DNA of 64,000 nt from Beroe forskalii. Taxonomy: Eukaryota > Ctenophora > Nuda > Beroida > Beroidae. This document shows positions 1 to 10,342 of the stretch, piece after piece. The translations under genes and the position numbers were made by a program. The notes beneath the pieces were generated by a model. That model saw only the letters and a program-made list of their open reading frames with translations. It did not search any database and was not told the DNA's origin. The stretch covers positions 62,001 through 126,000 of the forward strand of contig WFMF01000458.1 in NCBI GenBank assembly GCA_011033025.1, read 5' to 3'. Positions within the stretch are counted from its first letter, which is position 1. Every line of letters starts with the position of its first letter.

Positions 1-473
1 CTGTGAAAGAAGAGCCAGCAGCCGAAGTTGCTTCAGAAGAGCCAGTAGCCGAAGTTGCTTCAGAAGAGCCAGCAGCCGAGGTTGCTGCAGAAGAGCCAGC
101 AGCCGAAGTTGCTGCTGAGCCAGCAGCCGAAGCTGTCACAGAAGAGCCAGCAGCCGAGGTTGCTGCAGAAGAGCCAGCAGCCGAAGTTGCTGCTGAGCCA
201 GCAGCCGAGGTTGCTGCAGAAGAGCCAGCAGCCGAAGTTGCTGCTGAGCCAGCAGCCGAAGTTGCTGCAGAAGAGCCAGTAGCCGAGGTTGCTGCAGAAG
301 AGCCAGCAGCCGAAGTTGCTGCAGAGACAACAGAAGTTGAAGTTGATTCCAGTGAAGATCCTTATAAGTCTGTCGCTACTGACATTGTGAATGGAGTCCT
401 TCAGAAGCTCGACCAAGAGGCAGCACTTTCGGAAAAGGCAGAATCAGAAACCTTTATCAATTTGTGGTTCTAA
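1..473 (+). CDS. C-terminal part of an Ala/Glu/Pro-repeat protein with an AKAP-like helix (5' partial)
   Basis: The open frame enters from the left edge and stops at 471-473. About the first 110 residues are degenerate repeats of roughly 8-12 residues built on EEPAAEVAA, encoded by a DNA repeat of matching period. A short acidic linker (VEVDSSEDPYKS) follows, then an amphipathic segment at 369-422 reading SVATDIVNGVLQKLDQEA. Its hydrophobic residues (VA..IV..VL..L) have the spacing of PKA RII-binding helices such as that of D-AKAP2. The last residues are ESETFINLWF. The same design (Ala/Glu/Pro repeat, then EDP, then an amphipathic helix close to the stop) is seen in the next gene at 1432-5271, so the two look like tandem paralogues. 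No start codon or promoter is inside the window. I do not recognise a named family. A late splice donor that would move the stop cannot be excluded. The PKA-anchoring role is inferred only from hydrophobic spacing. Confidence 0.6.
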   Translation, partial: VKEEPAAEVASEEPVAEVASEEPAAEVAAEEPAAEVAAEPAAEAVTEEPAAEVAAEEPAAEVAAEPAAEVAAEEPAAEVAAEPAAEVAAEEPVAEVAAEEPAAEVAAETTEVEVDSSEDPYKSVATDIVNGVLQKLDQEAALSEKAESETFINLWF

Positions 474-1431
474 CATGCATGCATTTCACTAGGGCATCAA
501 AAACCTTGCAACTAATTAGTTTTTTTTCTTTCTTTGCATAACAAGGGCCCCAAAAATATTTCTATGTTAATCAAAAGAGGTGAACAATTCGTCATAGAAT
601 TTCTCCTGAAGTTTCACACGCTTCAATCAATCATACTGCAGCTAATTGCAACAAGTTAATTAATTGCCTACGGGCTTTGTTTGCAAAACTCTCCTGCAAT
701 CTTGTTTCAAGCAGTCAGCAAACACTTTCTCGGTTTATTTTACTTTTGAAGGCAATCATTTCTTTTACTGGTCTCTTCAAACAATGTGGCATGCCTTTCA
801 CTACGAAGAATATAATTCTCCGTATTAAATTCCTGCATAAGTCGATCAGGTACTACGGTCAACAGATTCTTCTTCCGAGATGAATTTATCCTAATTTCTC
901 CTGACAAACAAAACGTCAGCTGTTATTTCGTTATTAGGATTATGAGTTCTTAATTTCGCACAATGGTGCACTGATGCCACTTTACGACAGTTAATAAACT
1001 CCCTTCCCCTTGACCCTTTGAAATAATGAAATACTGAATATTGAGCATATTGCTTTATCTCTGCCACTTTCAAATACTAATTTGGTTCATTATCTGCCTC
1101 GCGAAAATGACAAATAACTTACTATCAATACTGATTCTGTTCGATCAATCACATTGGCTCAAGTCACACTGCTGCCTCTCCGAGAATATTGCATTTGCAC
1201 TGGATTTGCGTCACATCAGTTGATGTTCTCTGTAGAAACTATTAGCCTTTATTAAAACCTTGGTCGTGTGAACTCCGAGAGAGCCCAATCACAGCGATTC
1301 GTGGCTCGGTGCAACATTTACACCGCGTTGCTGTCAATTTTGACAACATTGCGCAGCGTCGTTATATTCGAGAGGTTACACGGACTAATTATAGTATTTG
1401 CCTGCTTTCCTTTGTTACAATTGTCGTCGAA
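474..1431. other. intergenic spacer between the two Ala/Glu/Pro-repeat genes
   Basis: AT-rich spacer without a convincing coding exon. It should hold the 3' end of the left gene and the promoter of the right gene, whose start codon is at 1432. I see no clear TATA box or known regulatory motif. The short ORFs here lack splice context or protein features. Confidence 0.4.
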
Positions 1432-4400
1432 ATGAGGTAGGTTATTTAAAGCAGTGAGAGTAGGGCAATGGATTTCAATACTTTTATAACTACTACCATA
1501 GTTTTGAAGGATGAAATTTTATGGAACGTTTAGTTGAGTTGCGAGTAGAAAATATTTTGCTTCCATCATTCGAACATATAATCGTTTGCTGTGACTATGC
1601 CACTGCACTGCCCAGATAGTTTGGTTGTGTTTTCTAATCCTTGACTTTCTCAGATCTGAAGTAGAACTTGACGCAGCCCGGGTGAAGTTCAAGTCCTCCC
1701 CGGATATTCACTACTACGAGAAACAAACCCCGGAGGGGGAGCTGGTGTGCCATCCTGACGACAAGCTCATCCTCTCTGAGGACCTCAGCACTGCTGAGGC
1801 AGAGCTGGATGAGGAGGCAAAGGCACTCTATCACAAGGTCCTTTCAAGTGAGTGTGACAGGCAGGAAATCAAGTTGATTGTGCATTTTATTCCTACTGTA
1901 TTGTGCAGTCAATAATCGATTGCTTTGCTTTTGATGAGGAGTCCTTGATGAGGCTACAGATTAGGTGTTCTCAATGCGAAATTGGCACAATCTCAAAATT
2001 CTGATGTTGCAAATACTTGGAATTGCAATACGTGATCAATTGTTTCGCAACGTAAAAGAGCCATCTGTAACAAAGTTACGGGACCTATTTGCATAAGCTA
2101 CCTGTGATGGTGCAGATTGAATTATTTGATAATTCCAGCCACAATTTGAGAGGGGTTTGGGGTTTGGATACTAAAACAGCGTACTGATAGAATTAATGCC
2201 ATAGCAGCAGCTGTTGTCAAATGAGAAACAGGAAATTAAAATCAATAAGAATTAAGAGGATCTTCTATTCTTCTATGCTCTCTCAACTTCGGCAAGATCT
2301 AGATTTCTCATTGAGACTTCTCACTGGCCACTTTTAATAATCCATTTAGAACCTTGCTGCTTCTGTGAGCATATTTATGGATTTTCTGAGTTGATTTTAC
2401 AAATGTTTCACCCCCTTTATACCATGTTCCATGTAAACAGTAACTATACAACTACCCAGCAGCCCACACTGAGAGCGAAGCAGTAGCTGAACCAGAGAAA
2501 ACAGAGACTACTGAGACTGCTGAGACTACAGAGACTGCTGAGGTAGTTGAGAACGGACTTGATGCTCCTGAGGAGGGAATTGCAGACCTGGCAAGAGAGC
2601 TGACAGACACTGCTCTGAAGAACGCCACCAAAACACCAGAAGAAGGAGAGACTGAGGTTGGTTCGGAGAGATTTCCTTTATTTCTCATAACCATCTATAA
2701 TCATACCTTCCCTCTTCAAAATAAAACCAAGCCCATCAAAACAATATCACCCTCATCTAAGCAATACCACCCTCATATTCTAAGCAATACCTCCCTCATC
2801 AAAATAATGACACCAGTATCAAAATAATACCACCCACATAGAAATAATACCTCCTCCATCAAAACAGCACCACCCTCCTCACAGTAATACCACCCTCCTC
2901 ACAGTAATACCACCCTCCTCACAATAATACCACCCTCCTCACAGTAATACCACCCTCCTCACAGTAATACCACCATCCTCACAGTAATACCACCCTCCTC
3001 ACAGTAATACCACCCTCCTCACAATAATACCACCCTCCTCACAGTAATACCACCCTCCTCACAATAATACCACCCTCCTCACAGTAATACCACCCTCCTC
3101 ACAGTAATACCACCATCCTCACAGTAATACCACCCTCCTCACAGTAATACCACCCTCCTCACAATAATACCACCCTCCTCACAATAATACCTCCCTCCTC
3201 ACAATAAAACCTCCCTCCTCACAATAAAACCACCCTCCTCACAATAATACCACCCTCCTCACAATAATACCACCCTCCTCACAGTAATACCACCCTCCTC
3301 ACAATAATACCACCCTCCTCACAATAATACCACCCTCCTCACAGTAATACCACCCTCCTCACAGTAATACCACCCTCCTCACAGTAATACCACCCTCCTC
3401 ACAGTAATACTACCCTCCTCACAATAATACCACCCTCCTAACAATAATACCACCCTCCTCACAATAATACCACCCTCCTCACAATAATACCACCCTCCTC
3501 ACAGTAATACCACCCTCCTAACAATAATACCACCCTCCTCACAATAATACCACCCTCCTCACAATAATACCACCCTCCTCACAGTAATACCACCCTCCTC
3601 ACAATAATACCACCCTCCTCACAATAATACCACCCTCCTCACAATCATACCACCCTCCTCACAGTAATACCACCCTCCTCACAGTAATACCACCCTCCTC
3701 ACAATAATACCACCCTCCTCACAGTAATACCACCATCCTCACAATAATACCACCCTCCTCACAATAATACCACCCTCCTCACAATAATACCACCCTCCTC
3801 ACAATAATACCACCCTCCTCACAATAATACCACCCTCCTCACAGTAATACCACCCTCCTCACAATAATACCACCCTCCCCACAATAATACCACCCTCCTC
3901 AAAATAATACCACCCTCCTCACAATAATACCACACTCCTAACAATAATACCACCCTCCTCACAATAATACCACCCTCCTCGCAGTAATACCACCCTCCTC
4001 ACAATAATACCACTCCCTCACAGTAATACCACCCTCCTCACAATAATACCACCCTCCTCACAGTAATACCACCCTCCTCACAATAATACCACCCTCCTCA
4101 CAGTAATACCACCCTCCTCACAATAATACCACCCTCCTCACAATAATACCACCCTCCTCACAATAATACCACCCTCCTCACAGTAATACCACCATCATCA
4201 AAATAATACCACCCTCCTCACAATAATACCACCCTCCTCACAATAATACCACCCTCCTCACAGTAATACCACCCTCCTCACAATAATACCACCCTCCTCA
4301 CAATAATACCACCCTCCTCACAATGATACCACCCTCCTCACAATAACACCACCCTCCTCACAATAATACCACCTCCTCACAATACCACCCTCCTCACAAC

Positions 4401-5271
4401 AATACCACCCTCCTCACAGTAACACCACCCTCCTCACAATAATACCACCCTCCTCACAGTAATACCACCCTCCTCACAATAATACCACCCTCCTCACAAT
4501 AATACCACCCTCCTCACAATAATACCTCCCTCCTCACAATAATACCACCCTCCTCACAGTAATACCACCCTCCTCACAATAATACCACCCTCCTCACAGT
4601 AATACCACCCTCCTCACAGTAATACCACCCTCCTCACAATAATACCACCCTCCTCACAGTAATACCACCCTCCTCACAATAATACCACCCTCCTCACAGT
4701 AATACCACCCTCCTCACAATAATACCACCCTCCTCACAATAATACCACCCTCCTCACAATAATACCACCCTCCTAACAATAATACCACCCTCCTCACAAT
4801 AATACCACCCTCCTCACAATAATACCACCCTAATCACAGTAATACCGCCCTCAGGCTGCCGCTGAACCAGCTCCTGCTGAAGCACCAGCAGCAGATGCGA
4901 CCCCCGCAGAAGAACCCTCTGCTGAGGAAACTCCAGCCACCACAGAACCAACCGCAGAAGCACCAACCGCAGAAGCACCAGCCACAGAAGCAGCAGCCAC
5001 AGAAGCACCAGCCACAGAAGCACCAGCCACAGAAGCACCAGCCACAGAAGCGCCAGCCACGGAAGCACCAGCCACAGAAGCACCAGCCACAGAAGCGCCA
5101 GCCACAGAAGCACCAGCCACAGAAACCGCAGAAGCACCAGCCACAGAAGCACCAGCCACAGAAGCACCAGCCACAGAAACCGCAGAAGACCCCGTGAACT
5201 CGTTAGCTCGACAACTCTCAGAAAGTGCGATCACTAACGCGGCAGAAGCTCCCGTTGAGTCGAGCGCGTAG
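1432..5271 (+). CDS. putative A-kinase-anchoring-like protein with two RII-type helices, 270 aa, 4 exons
   Basis: Coding exons are 1432-1436 (ATGAG, then a strong donor gtaggt), 1654-1847, 2460-2656 and 4855-5271. Phases agree at each join and give 813 nt including TAG at 5269-5271. Residues 1-66 form an acidic, soluble, repeat-free segment (MRSEVELDAARVKF...) that I do not recognise. Exon 3 encodes a Thr/Glu-rich stretch and the helix IADLARELTDTALKNA (2579-2626). Exon 4 encodes about 85 residues of ATEAP-type repeats and the helix VNSLARQLSESAITNA (5194-5241), ending near the C terminus. Both helices fit LAxxLxxxxALxxA, close to the pattern of PKA RII-anchoring helices. If the inference holds, the protein tethers PKA at a site set by its N terminus. 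Exon 3 starts at a NAGNAG acceptor (cagcag, 2457-2462), allowing a one-residue alternative. The third donor is gttggt, weaker than the others. Alternative: a low-complexity structural protein whose helices bind something else. Confidence 0.6.
2657..4854 (+). other. intron made almost wholly of minisatellite
   Basis: This last intron of the preceding gene starts GTTGGT and ends CCGCCCTCAG. Flanking exons join in phase 0 (ETE then AAAEPAP). All but about the first 60-200 bases is the 20-bp tandem repeat listed separately. The acceptor lies at the very end of the array: the CCCTC pyrimidine stretch of the repeat unit serves as the polypyrimidine tract and the last, altered unit supplies the AG. 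Confidence 0.65.
2725..4850. repeat. 20-bp minisatellite, roughly 100 units
   Basis: The unit is CACCCTCCTCACARTAATAC (R = A or G), repeated head to tail almost without interruption from about 2868. Degenerate, irregular units occur from about 2725. Most units differ only at the R position (ACAGTAATAC or ACAATAATAC); a few have CATCCTC, CTCCTAAC or one- to ten-base length changes (for example near 4017 and 4370-4400). Units carrying A or G are interspersed rather than blocked, which suggests repeated higher-order duplication. The top strand is strongly pyrimidine-biased between the TAATAC blocks. Confidence 0.95.
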
Positions 5272-6065
5272 TGTGCACGCATGGCATTCATAACTCAACG
5301 CTAACTTGAGGGGTCTTACAGCAGAGCTCGCACTGGGCCAGGGACAGTGTCAGTAAAATTCACGTTTTGGAACGTCTCGGGGCACTTATCAGCAGCAAAG
5401 ATCCGTGTACAATCGACATTCAGCTGATATGGTTTAGAAAACACACAAAAACCGGTACAGGAACCCAGGTCGTGCGGTCGAATTTAAATGATGCTGCTGA
5501 AAATATAAAACACGTGGACGTGTAGAGTCTCAGTCACAATCAAATACGTTGACGATATTAACATTTTCAAATTTAAAGGAAATCATCGCCTTCGATTTAT
5601 AGTTATCGAAATCTCCAAAATAAGAACAATTCATATATCTTCATCTTGATCTTTATGAAAAGCAAATGCATGTTCATGTTGTGTAATTAAATATCATTGA
5701 TTTCAACTATTGTTTGATGCCAAAATTGAATAACTAAGTTACAATTATAGCTAAGCAGAACTACTATTACTTGTATAAAATTAAATGAAGTTATGAGCAC
5801 AAGTAAAACGAATAGTTTACCTTTATATTGAATCTTATTGTATAAATGGACTTACCTGGAAATAATTTAAAATTGAAATTTCTAACTGTTGCCTCGAGAA
5901 TGGCTAGAAAGTAGAAGTCAACCATTTATTCAGAATGAATTTTATTTTTTATATCTAGAAAACAGAGATCATTATTATTTAATACTATTACTTATGATAT
6001 ATTTCATATTTATAAATATAATGGCAATGTAAACAGAAACTTAAGATGTAAAGGAGTTCAAGTTG
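5272..6065. other. AT-rich intergenic region after the AKAP-like gene
   Basis: No coding exon is visible. The first part should be the 3' untranslated region of the gene ending at 5271. The rest is AT-rich, with no repeat longer than simple A/T runs. Confidence 0.35.
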
Positions 6066-6972
6066 TAAACGCCGCGCACGAGAAATAGGCGGTTCAACGT
6101 CATCAACTCACTACATAAACATATGATTACTAGCAGGCCCGTTGGGCCTGCAGACACACAGCTCACTCGGCGCTGCTACGCAGCACCTCGTTTGCAAATA
6201 TTGAACACTACCATTCAAATTGATTGGATAATTTTTACCGCATCAAAAAATTGCAATCAGATCAATAGTTATACGCAACGAATTTTATGAAGGAGCAGGG
6301 TGAAAAAATAGTTCGACGATTAGTCTCAGTAATTGTGCTAAATCATGTGACTTTTGTTCCGTTTTTGTTCCGCAGGATGATGTTAAATCTGACAACTGAT
6401 TCCCATACTGATTACTGACATTGGACAATTTTTTTCATATTGACCCGGGCCAGGATCAATTCTTGGTAATCTGCTTCACCTATATTCAACTCGAATAAAT
6501 TGTACACTTTTGTAAACCTTAGATTGCTCTAAGCGTTCAATTTCAAAATTACAGTTACTACTGTTATCACCGACTAAGCATTGATTATAGACCGCACTCT
6601 GCCACAGTTTTATGATAACAATCCATCTGAAATATCCTCCGTTATTCAAGTTATGTCCATCTTGAGATCTTGAACTTGAAGTAAAAAAAAAACGTCAAAT
6701 TTCCAAAATCTACAGTACGGCATTTAACAGTAGAAGCGTGTTAGAAAGCACTCGCATAGAACTGATCATTATCTGCACGTGCACTAAAATTGGTTTCCAT
6801 AGCAACAGCACCTCCTTTCTCCCGTTTGTATTCGTTTTCCTTGATATTTTCTTGGCAAGCTCAAATTTAATTCGGTGCGGAAGCACAAACATTATTCACG
6901 TGCTCTTACGAAATTATAATTAAGATGATATTGATGTCATCCTGCCCGCCTATTTCTCGTGCGCGGCGTTTA
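6066..6972. mobile_element. non-autonomous TA-flanked inverted-repeat element, about 903 bp
   Basis: A near-perfect terminal inverted repeat of about 25 bp starts AACGCCGCGCACGAGAAATA at 6068 on the top strand and at 6970 on the bottom strand. TA dinucleotides flank both outer edges (6066-6067 and 6971-6972), as expected for a TA target duplication. The interior is AT-rich and has no long ORF, so the copy is non-autonomous. It contains a short hairpin, GCAGGCCC-gtt-GGGCCTGC, at about 6134-6152. A TA duplication is typical of Tc1/mariner-like elements, but no transposase is present to confirm the superfamily. Confidence 0.7.
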
Positions 6973-7740
6973 GTATTACGGGATTGTTGTACATGTAGCC
7001 ATACAGCAATAATTTCATTTTTTAAATTCTCTAGAGTTGGTGGAATCTCAATCAAATATTCGGTACATCTAGTTCTACCCGTGCTCATCAATTTAACGCT
7101 TCAATGTTTAAATGTTTAACTTATTAGAAACTTAATACAAATAAGTCCTTGTGTATTTTCCTTTTCGGCGCTGAACTCCACAAAATTGATGTTCGATAGA
7201 AGCAACACGTTCATTTTCAAGAGATATTTGATTTTATCATTCACAATGCGATTGTTATTGATTAATGATCTAACTGTAATAATACTCAAAGGTCAATTGT
7301 ATTGTTTTACTTTTCGTTTTTTTTTCATAAACTAGAAGGAGGGCCTGTGCCCGGAGCTGAGGCAACGTTTGGGTATGTCTCCCATATAAACGCCTCTGAG
7401 TCTGAGTGACGTCACAGATCAAATTCAAAACCTCAATCTTATTCTTAACTCTCAGTATCACAGTCTGAGACCATGACCTTCATCCTCAATGGTAATCTAA
7501 CAGTAACAAATTTAATCCTGAGACCGAAAGTGGATGTGATCACATCCGATCCTAACCGGAACCTTTCAATATATTTATCTATGACAATGACGTCGCGTCA
7601 CTCAGGCCAGGAAAATAAATCTTAATAATCTAACTTCATTCTTCAAGTTTAAGCAACTAAACTTTAGCGCAGTAATGACTAATGAGTAAGACAAGAGTTA
7701 GGGTCAGGATTTTCATTTAGTTCTCTGTCATTCAGATGCT
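6973..7740. other. intergenic, no gene seen
   Basis: AT-rich sequence between the TA-flanked element and the GC-rich miniature-element cluster. The only ORFs are short and lack splice context or recognisable protein sequence. Confidence 0.3.
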
Positions 7741-8120
7741 TACAGTTACACGCGGCCTATGGCCTATTCTGAGGAGGAACGACGGCCCGCTTAACTTCAA
7801 ACTTGTCGTTTCCTAAGCCCGCGTAGGTGTGTGTACGCGCCACGTGCTTCCCCGCGCTGCGAAGTCGCGGGCGCACGCGCGCGCGCCGAAGGAGTCTGAC
7901 ATTACTCCATGTTACGGAGCCTTATTTTGCGCGCGCAAGCGCGCCTCTTCAGAGAAGAGGCAAAGCGCGCGCAAGCGCGCGCAAGCGCGAACAAACAGGG
8001 ACACGTAACATGTGGTAAAGTCTGACAACCAATTTCATTCGATCGACCGCATCGCATACGCCTGATGGTTTCCTAAACCCGCATAGGTGTGCATGTGTGT
8101 ATGCGCCGTGCGCTTCTCTA
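7741..8120. mobile_element. GC-rich fragments of the TTCCTAA/TTTAGCAA miniature element family
   Basis: Left ends of the family are visible at about 7816 (TTCCTAAGCCCGCG) and 8072 (TTTCCTAAACCCGCATAGG). Between them lies a block rich in GCGCGCAAGCGCGC that recurs, diverged, at about 8506-8600 with the shared phrase GCGAACAAACAGGGACAC. The second left end is interrupted by the complete copy at 8121-8230 and appears to resume after it. ORFs read from this block are repeat-derived, not genes. Confidence 0.6.
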
Positions 8121-8230
8121 TTCCTATAAGCCGTCATAGGTATATGCACGCGCCGCGCGCTTCCCTACGGTACGGGACACACCGGGAAAGCGCGCAGCGC
8201 AAGCCAAACAGAAATATACGTGTTTAGCAA
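8121..8230 (+). mobile_element. miniature inverted-repeat element copy 1 (110 bp), nested
   Basis: It begins TTCCTATAAGCC and ends GTGTTTAGCAA. It is flanked by GCTTCTCTA (8112-8120) and GCTTCCCTA (8231-8239), a 9-bp target duplication with one mismatch. The interior carries the family's GC-rich core (CGCGCCGCGCGCTTCCCTAC). It sits inside an older copy of the same family whose halves lie at about 8072-8120 and from 8231 on. Confidence 0.75.
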
Positions 8231-8294
8231 GCTTCCCTACGAGGAACCGAAAGCGCGCCGCGCGATCGCGACAATAACAGGGTTGTCCTACGTT

Positions 8295-8489
8295 TTGCTA
8301 AACACGTATATCCTTGATGGATTTCTCCCATCCCTAGCGCGCAACACTCGGAAGTTTGGAGGGTCGTGTTGCATACTCCCCGCGGAAAATCTTGTGTGCG
8401 CGGCGGAGGGTAGGGTAACATCCTACAAGTATATCCCTGTCCCGTAGGGAAGCGCGCGGCGCGTACACACACCTATGCAGGCTTAGGAA
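8295..8489 (-). mobile_element. miniature inverted-repeat element copy 2, long form (195 bp)
   Basis: It reads TTGCTAAACACGTATATCC at the left and AGGCTTAGGAA at the right, the inverse of copy 1. An exact 9-bp direct repeat, TCCTACGTT, flanks it (8286-8294 and 8490-8498). It carries about 90 bp of extra interior sequence (near TCCCATCCCTAGCGCGCAAC) that recurs inverted at about 53938-54008, so a longer subfamily exists. Confidence 0.85.
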
Positions 8490-9508
8490 TCCTACGTTGT
8501 AGGACCTATTGTGCGCGCACAAGCGCGCGTGTTCAGAGCTGCAGAGAAGAAAAGGCTCGCGCGAACAAACAGGGACACATAGCATGTGGCAATAACAGGG
8601 GTATAAGTGTTTAGCAAACCATAACATTTATTTGTACCATAACCTTTATTTATGTTAACAAACCAATAGGTCAATAGATTTATTCTATTTTCTTCTATTT
8701 ATGTTATGCTTCTTTCATTTGTTGTGAAAATTTGGAATCTGCATTTTGCCATTCGGCATTCACAAATGGTGAGGGCATAGTGAATTGGTCGGATATTGAG
8801 CACAGAACTGAAACTAATTAATATTGTACAAAGTTACTTTCTGATTCTCGAGTCTTAACAACACTTTACTTTTGATTTTGAGACCATGAGTTTACACATG
8901 ATTTAATTTGTTAAGTTCAATGAAACTTTACTGTACAGTATCACATAACTCTTGGCACCAATTTTATCATGCACTGCTTTTGACCCCTTGATCCCACTTT
9001 GAGTTTTGCCACCTTTTTCGTCTTGAAAGTAGTCTACTTCTCTCCTCCTAGCTTATATTTCTAGTTTCTTTTATATTGGCAGCTATCATGCATTGACAGT
9101 AAGCATGTACAATATATTCTACCCAGCTAAAATTAAAGTTTCCTGATATCTTATAGGAAGAGCTCATCATTTTTGTAACCTACATTCCCAAAACATACAT
9201 AGCAGGTGTCAGGTGATGACTATTGACTGATTATCTGGAAGAATTTGATGTTAGTGTGCTGATTAGTGTTTTTCACCTATTCGTGTTGCCCAATGGCAAA
9301 ACATTTTATCTTTATCTTTATCTTTAAGCTTTTTGGATAGTTATTAGAGTGGTTGCATTTCTAGAAGGATGTTTCAGCATATAGACTAAGGAAAAATCCA
9401 TTCTGAGAACCATTCACCCATTCTAAATTTTTAATTGAAGGCATTTGGCACTTAAAAGCAAAATCTCAAAAATCTCCAATAGTGTTTTTAAGCCTGAGGC
9501 ACATGTAT
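8490..9508. other. element debris then AT-rich intergenic DNA
   Basis: Up to about 8640 it holds diverged pieces of the miniature element family, including GTGTTTAGCAA near 8608. Beyond that it is AT-rich, with a short TTTATC tandem run near 9305-9325 and no gene. Confidence 0.4.
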
Positions 9509-9509
9509 A

Positions 9510-9730
9510 GTACATTGGTTGATCAAATGGAATTGGTCGATCAATCAACTCCATTTTAGTATTTCAACAACTGATGTGTTTTACTGGTCCCAAATGACTT
9601 GAATCATGTTTGAATAAGCAATATTATAGTTTCTTCCCTACTAGCTCGTTGATTTTCTGTGTAAAACCCATCAGCCGATCAAATGGAGTTTATCGATTGA
9701 CCAATTCCACTGATCAACTGATGTTCTCAA
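9510..9730. repeat. imperfect inverted repeat, about 220 bp overall
   Basis: The left arm, around 9519-9560, contains GGTTGATCAAATGGAATTGG. The right arm, around 9669-9718, contains CCAATTCCACTGATCAACTG, its diverged reverse complement. Arms of about 45 bp surround a centre of about 110 bp. It may be an old foldback element upstream of the dynein gene. No clear target duplication was identified. Confidence 0.55.
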
Positions 9731-10342
9731 CATCGGTTCATGTCTCATTACTTTTTCATAAAACTATGATTGTGGGATATTGTTTATCCAAAAATCTGCA
9801 TCCATCAAACGAATGTGGTTCAAAGCCATGAAGTATTCTTAATGAAGTCCTTGCTATTGCACCAGACCACCTGGGTATAGTCCAGAGACTTTCTCAAGGT
9901 CTGGTTTTGCATTCAAACTCCTGTTTTTTCAGCAAATTTGGCACGGTTGCTGCTCCAAAAACTAAGAATTTTTTTGATTGGCAAGTTCTAGAAATGATTC
10001 CAACTTATCTGAAAAGTTACATTGAAGTTTATGCAGATAATATGTCAGTTTTCACTGCCCATTACACATATAAGTGATGAGCTCATTTCTGGATGACCCC
10101 TTCAATGAAACATATTATCAATTAAATCCAAAAAGTTCTAAGGTAGGTATATTAGGACTTGCAACAGTAATTTTTTACTATTGGTAACCCTTTTGTTAAA
10201 ACCATGAGCAACCAAATTCAGCCCATTATGATTTGCTAATTTCTCACTTTGGTCCATAAAATTTCTGACATCTTAACAGCCTAACTTTTTAAACAATTGA
10301 GCTTTACAAATCATGTTGTGAGTGTGGAATCTATATTATTAA

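Noticed and set aside
60..416. Antisense leucine/cysteine-rich ORFs opposite the first repeat gene (60-416 and 136-330 on minus)
   Set aside because: They are mirror frames of the Ala/Glu/Pro repeat with no independent support.
2868..4850. CRISPR-like regularity of the 20-bp repeats
   Set aside because: Units are contiguous with no unique spacers, and the context is a eukaryotic intron, so it is a minisatellite.
4814..5291. Antisense and shifted ORFs over the ATEAP repeat (Leu-rich, Val/Ala/Gly-rich and Gln/His/Pro/Lys-rich)
   Set aside because: Any frame of a 15-bp tandem repeat stays open; only the frame that joins exons 1-3 in phase and ends in the helix is supported.
7827..8674. Several 60-97-codon Arg/Cys-rich ORFs, repeated at 54154-54889
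   Set aside because: They fall exactly on the GC-rich miniature elements and recur wherever the element occurs.
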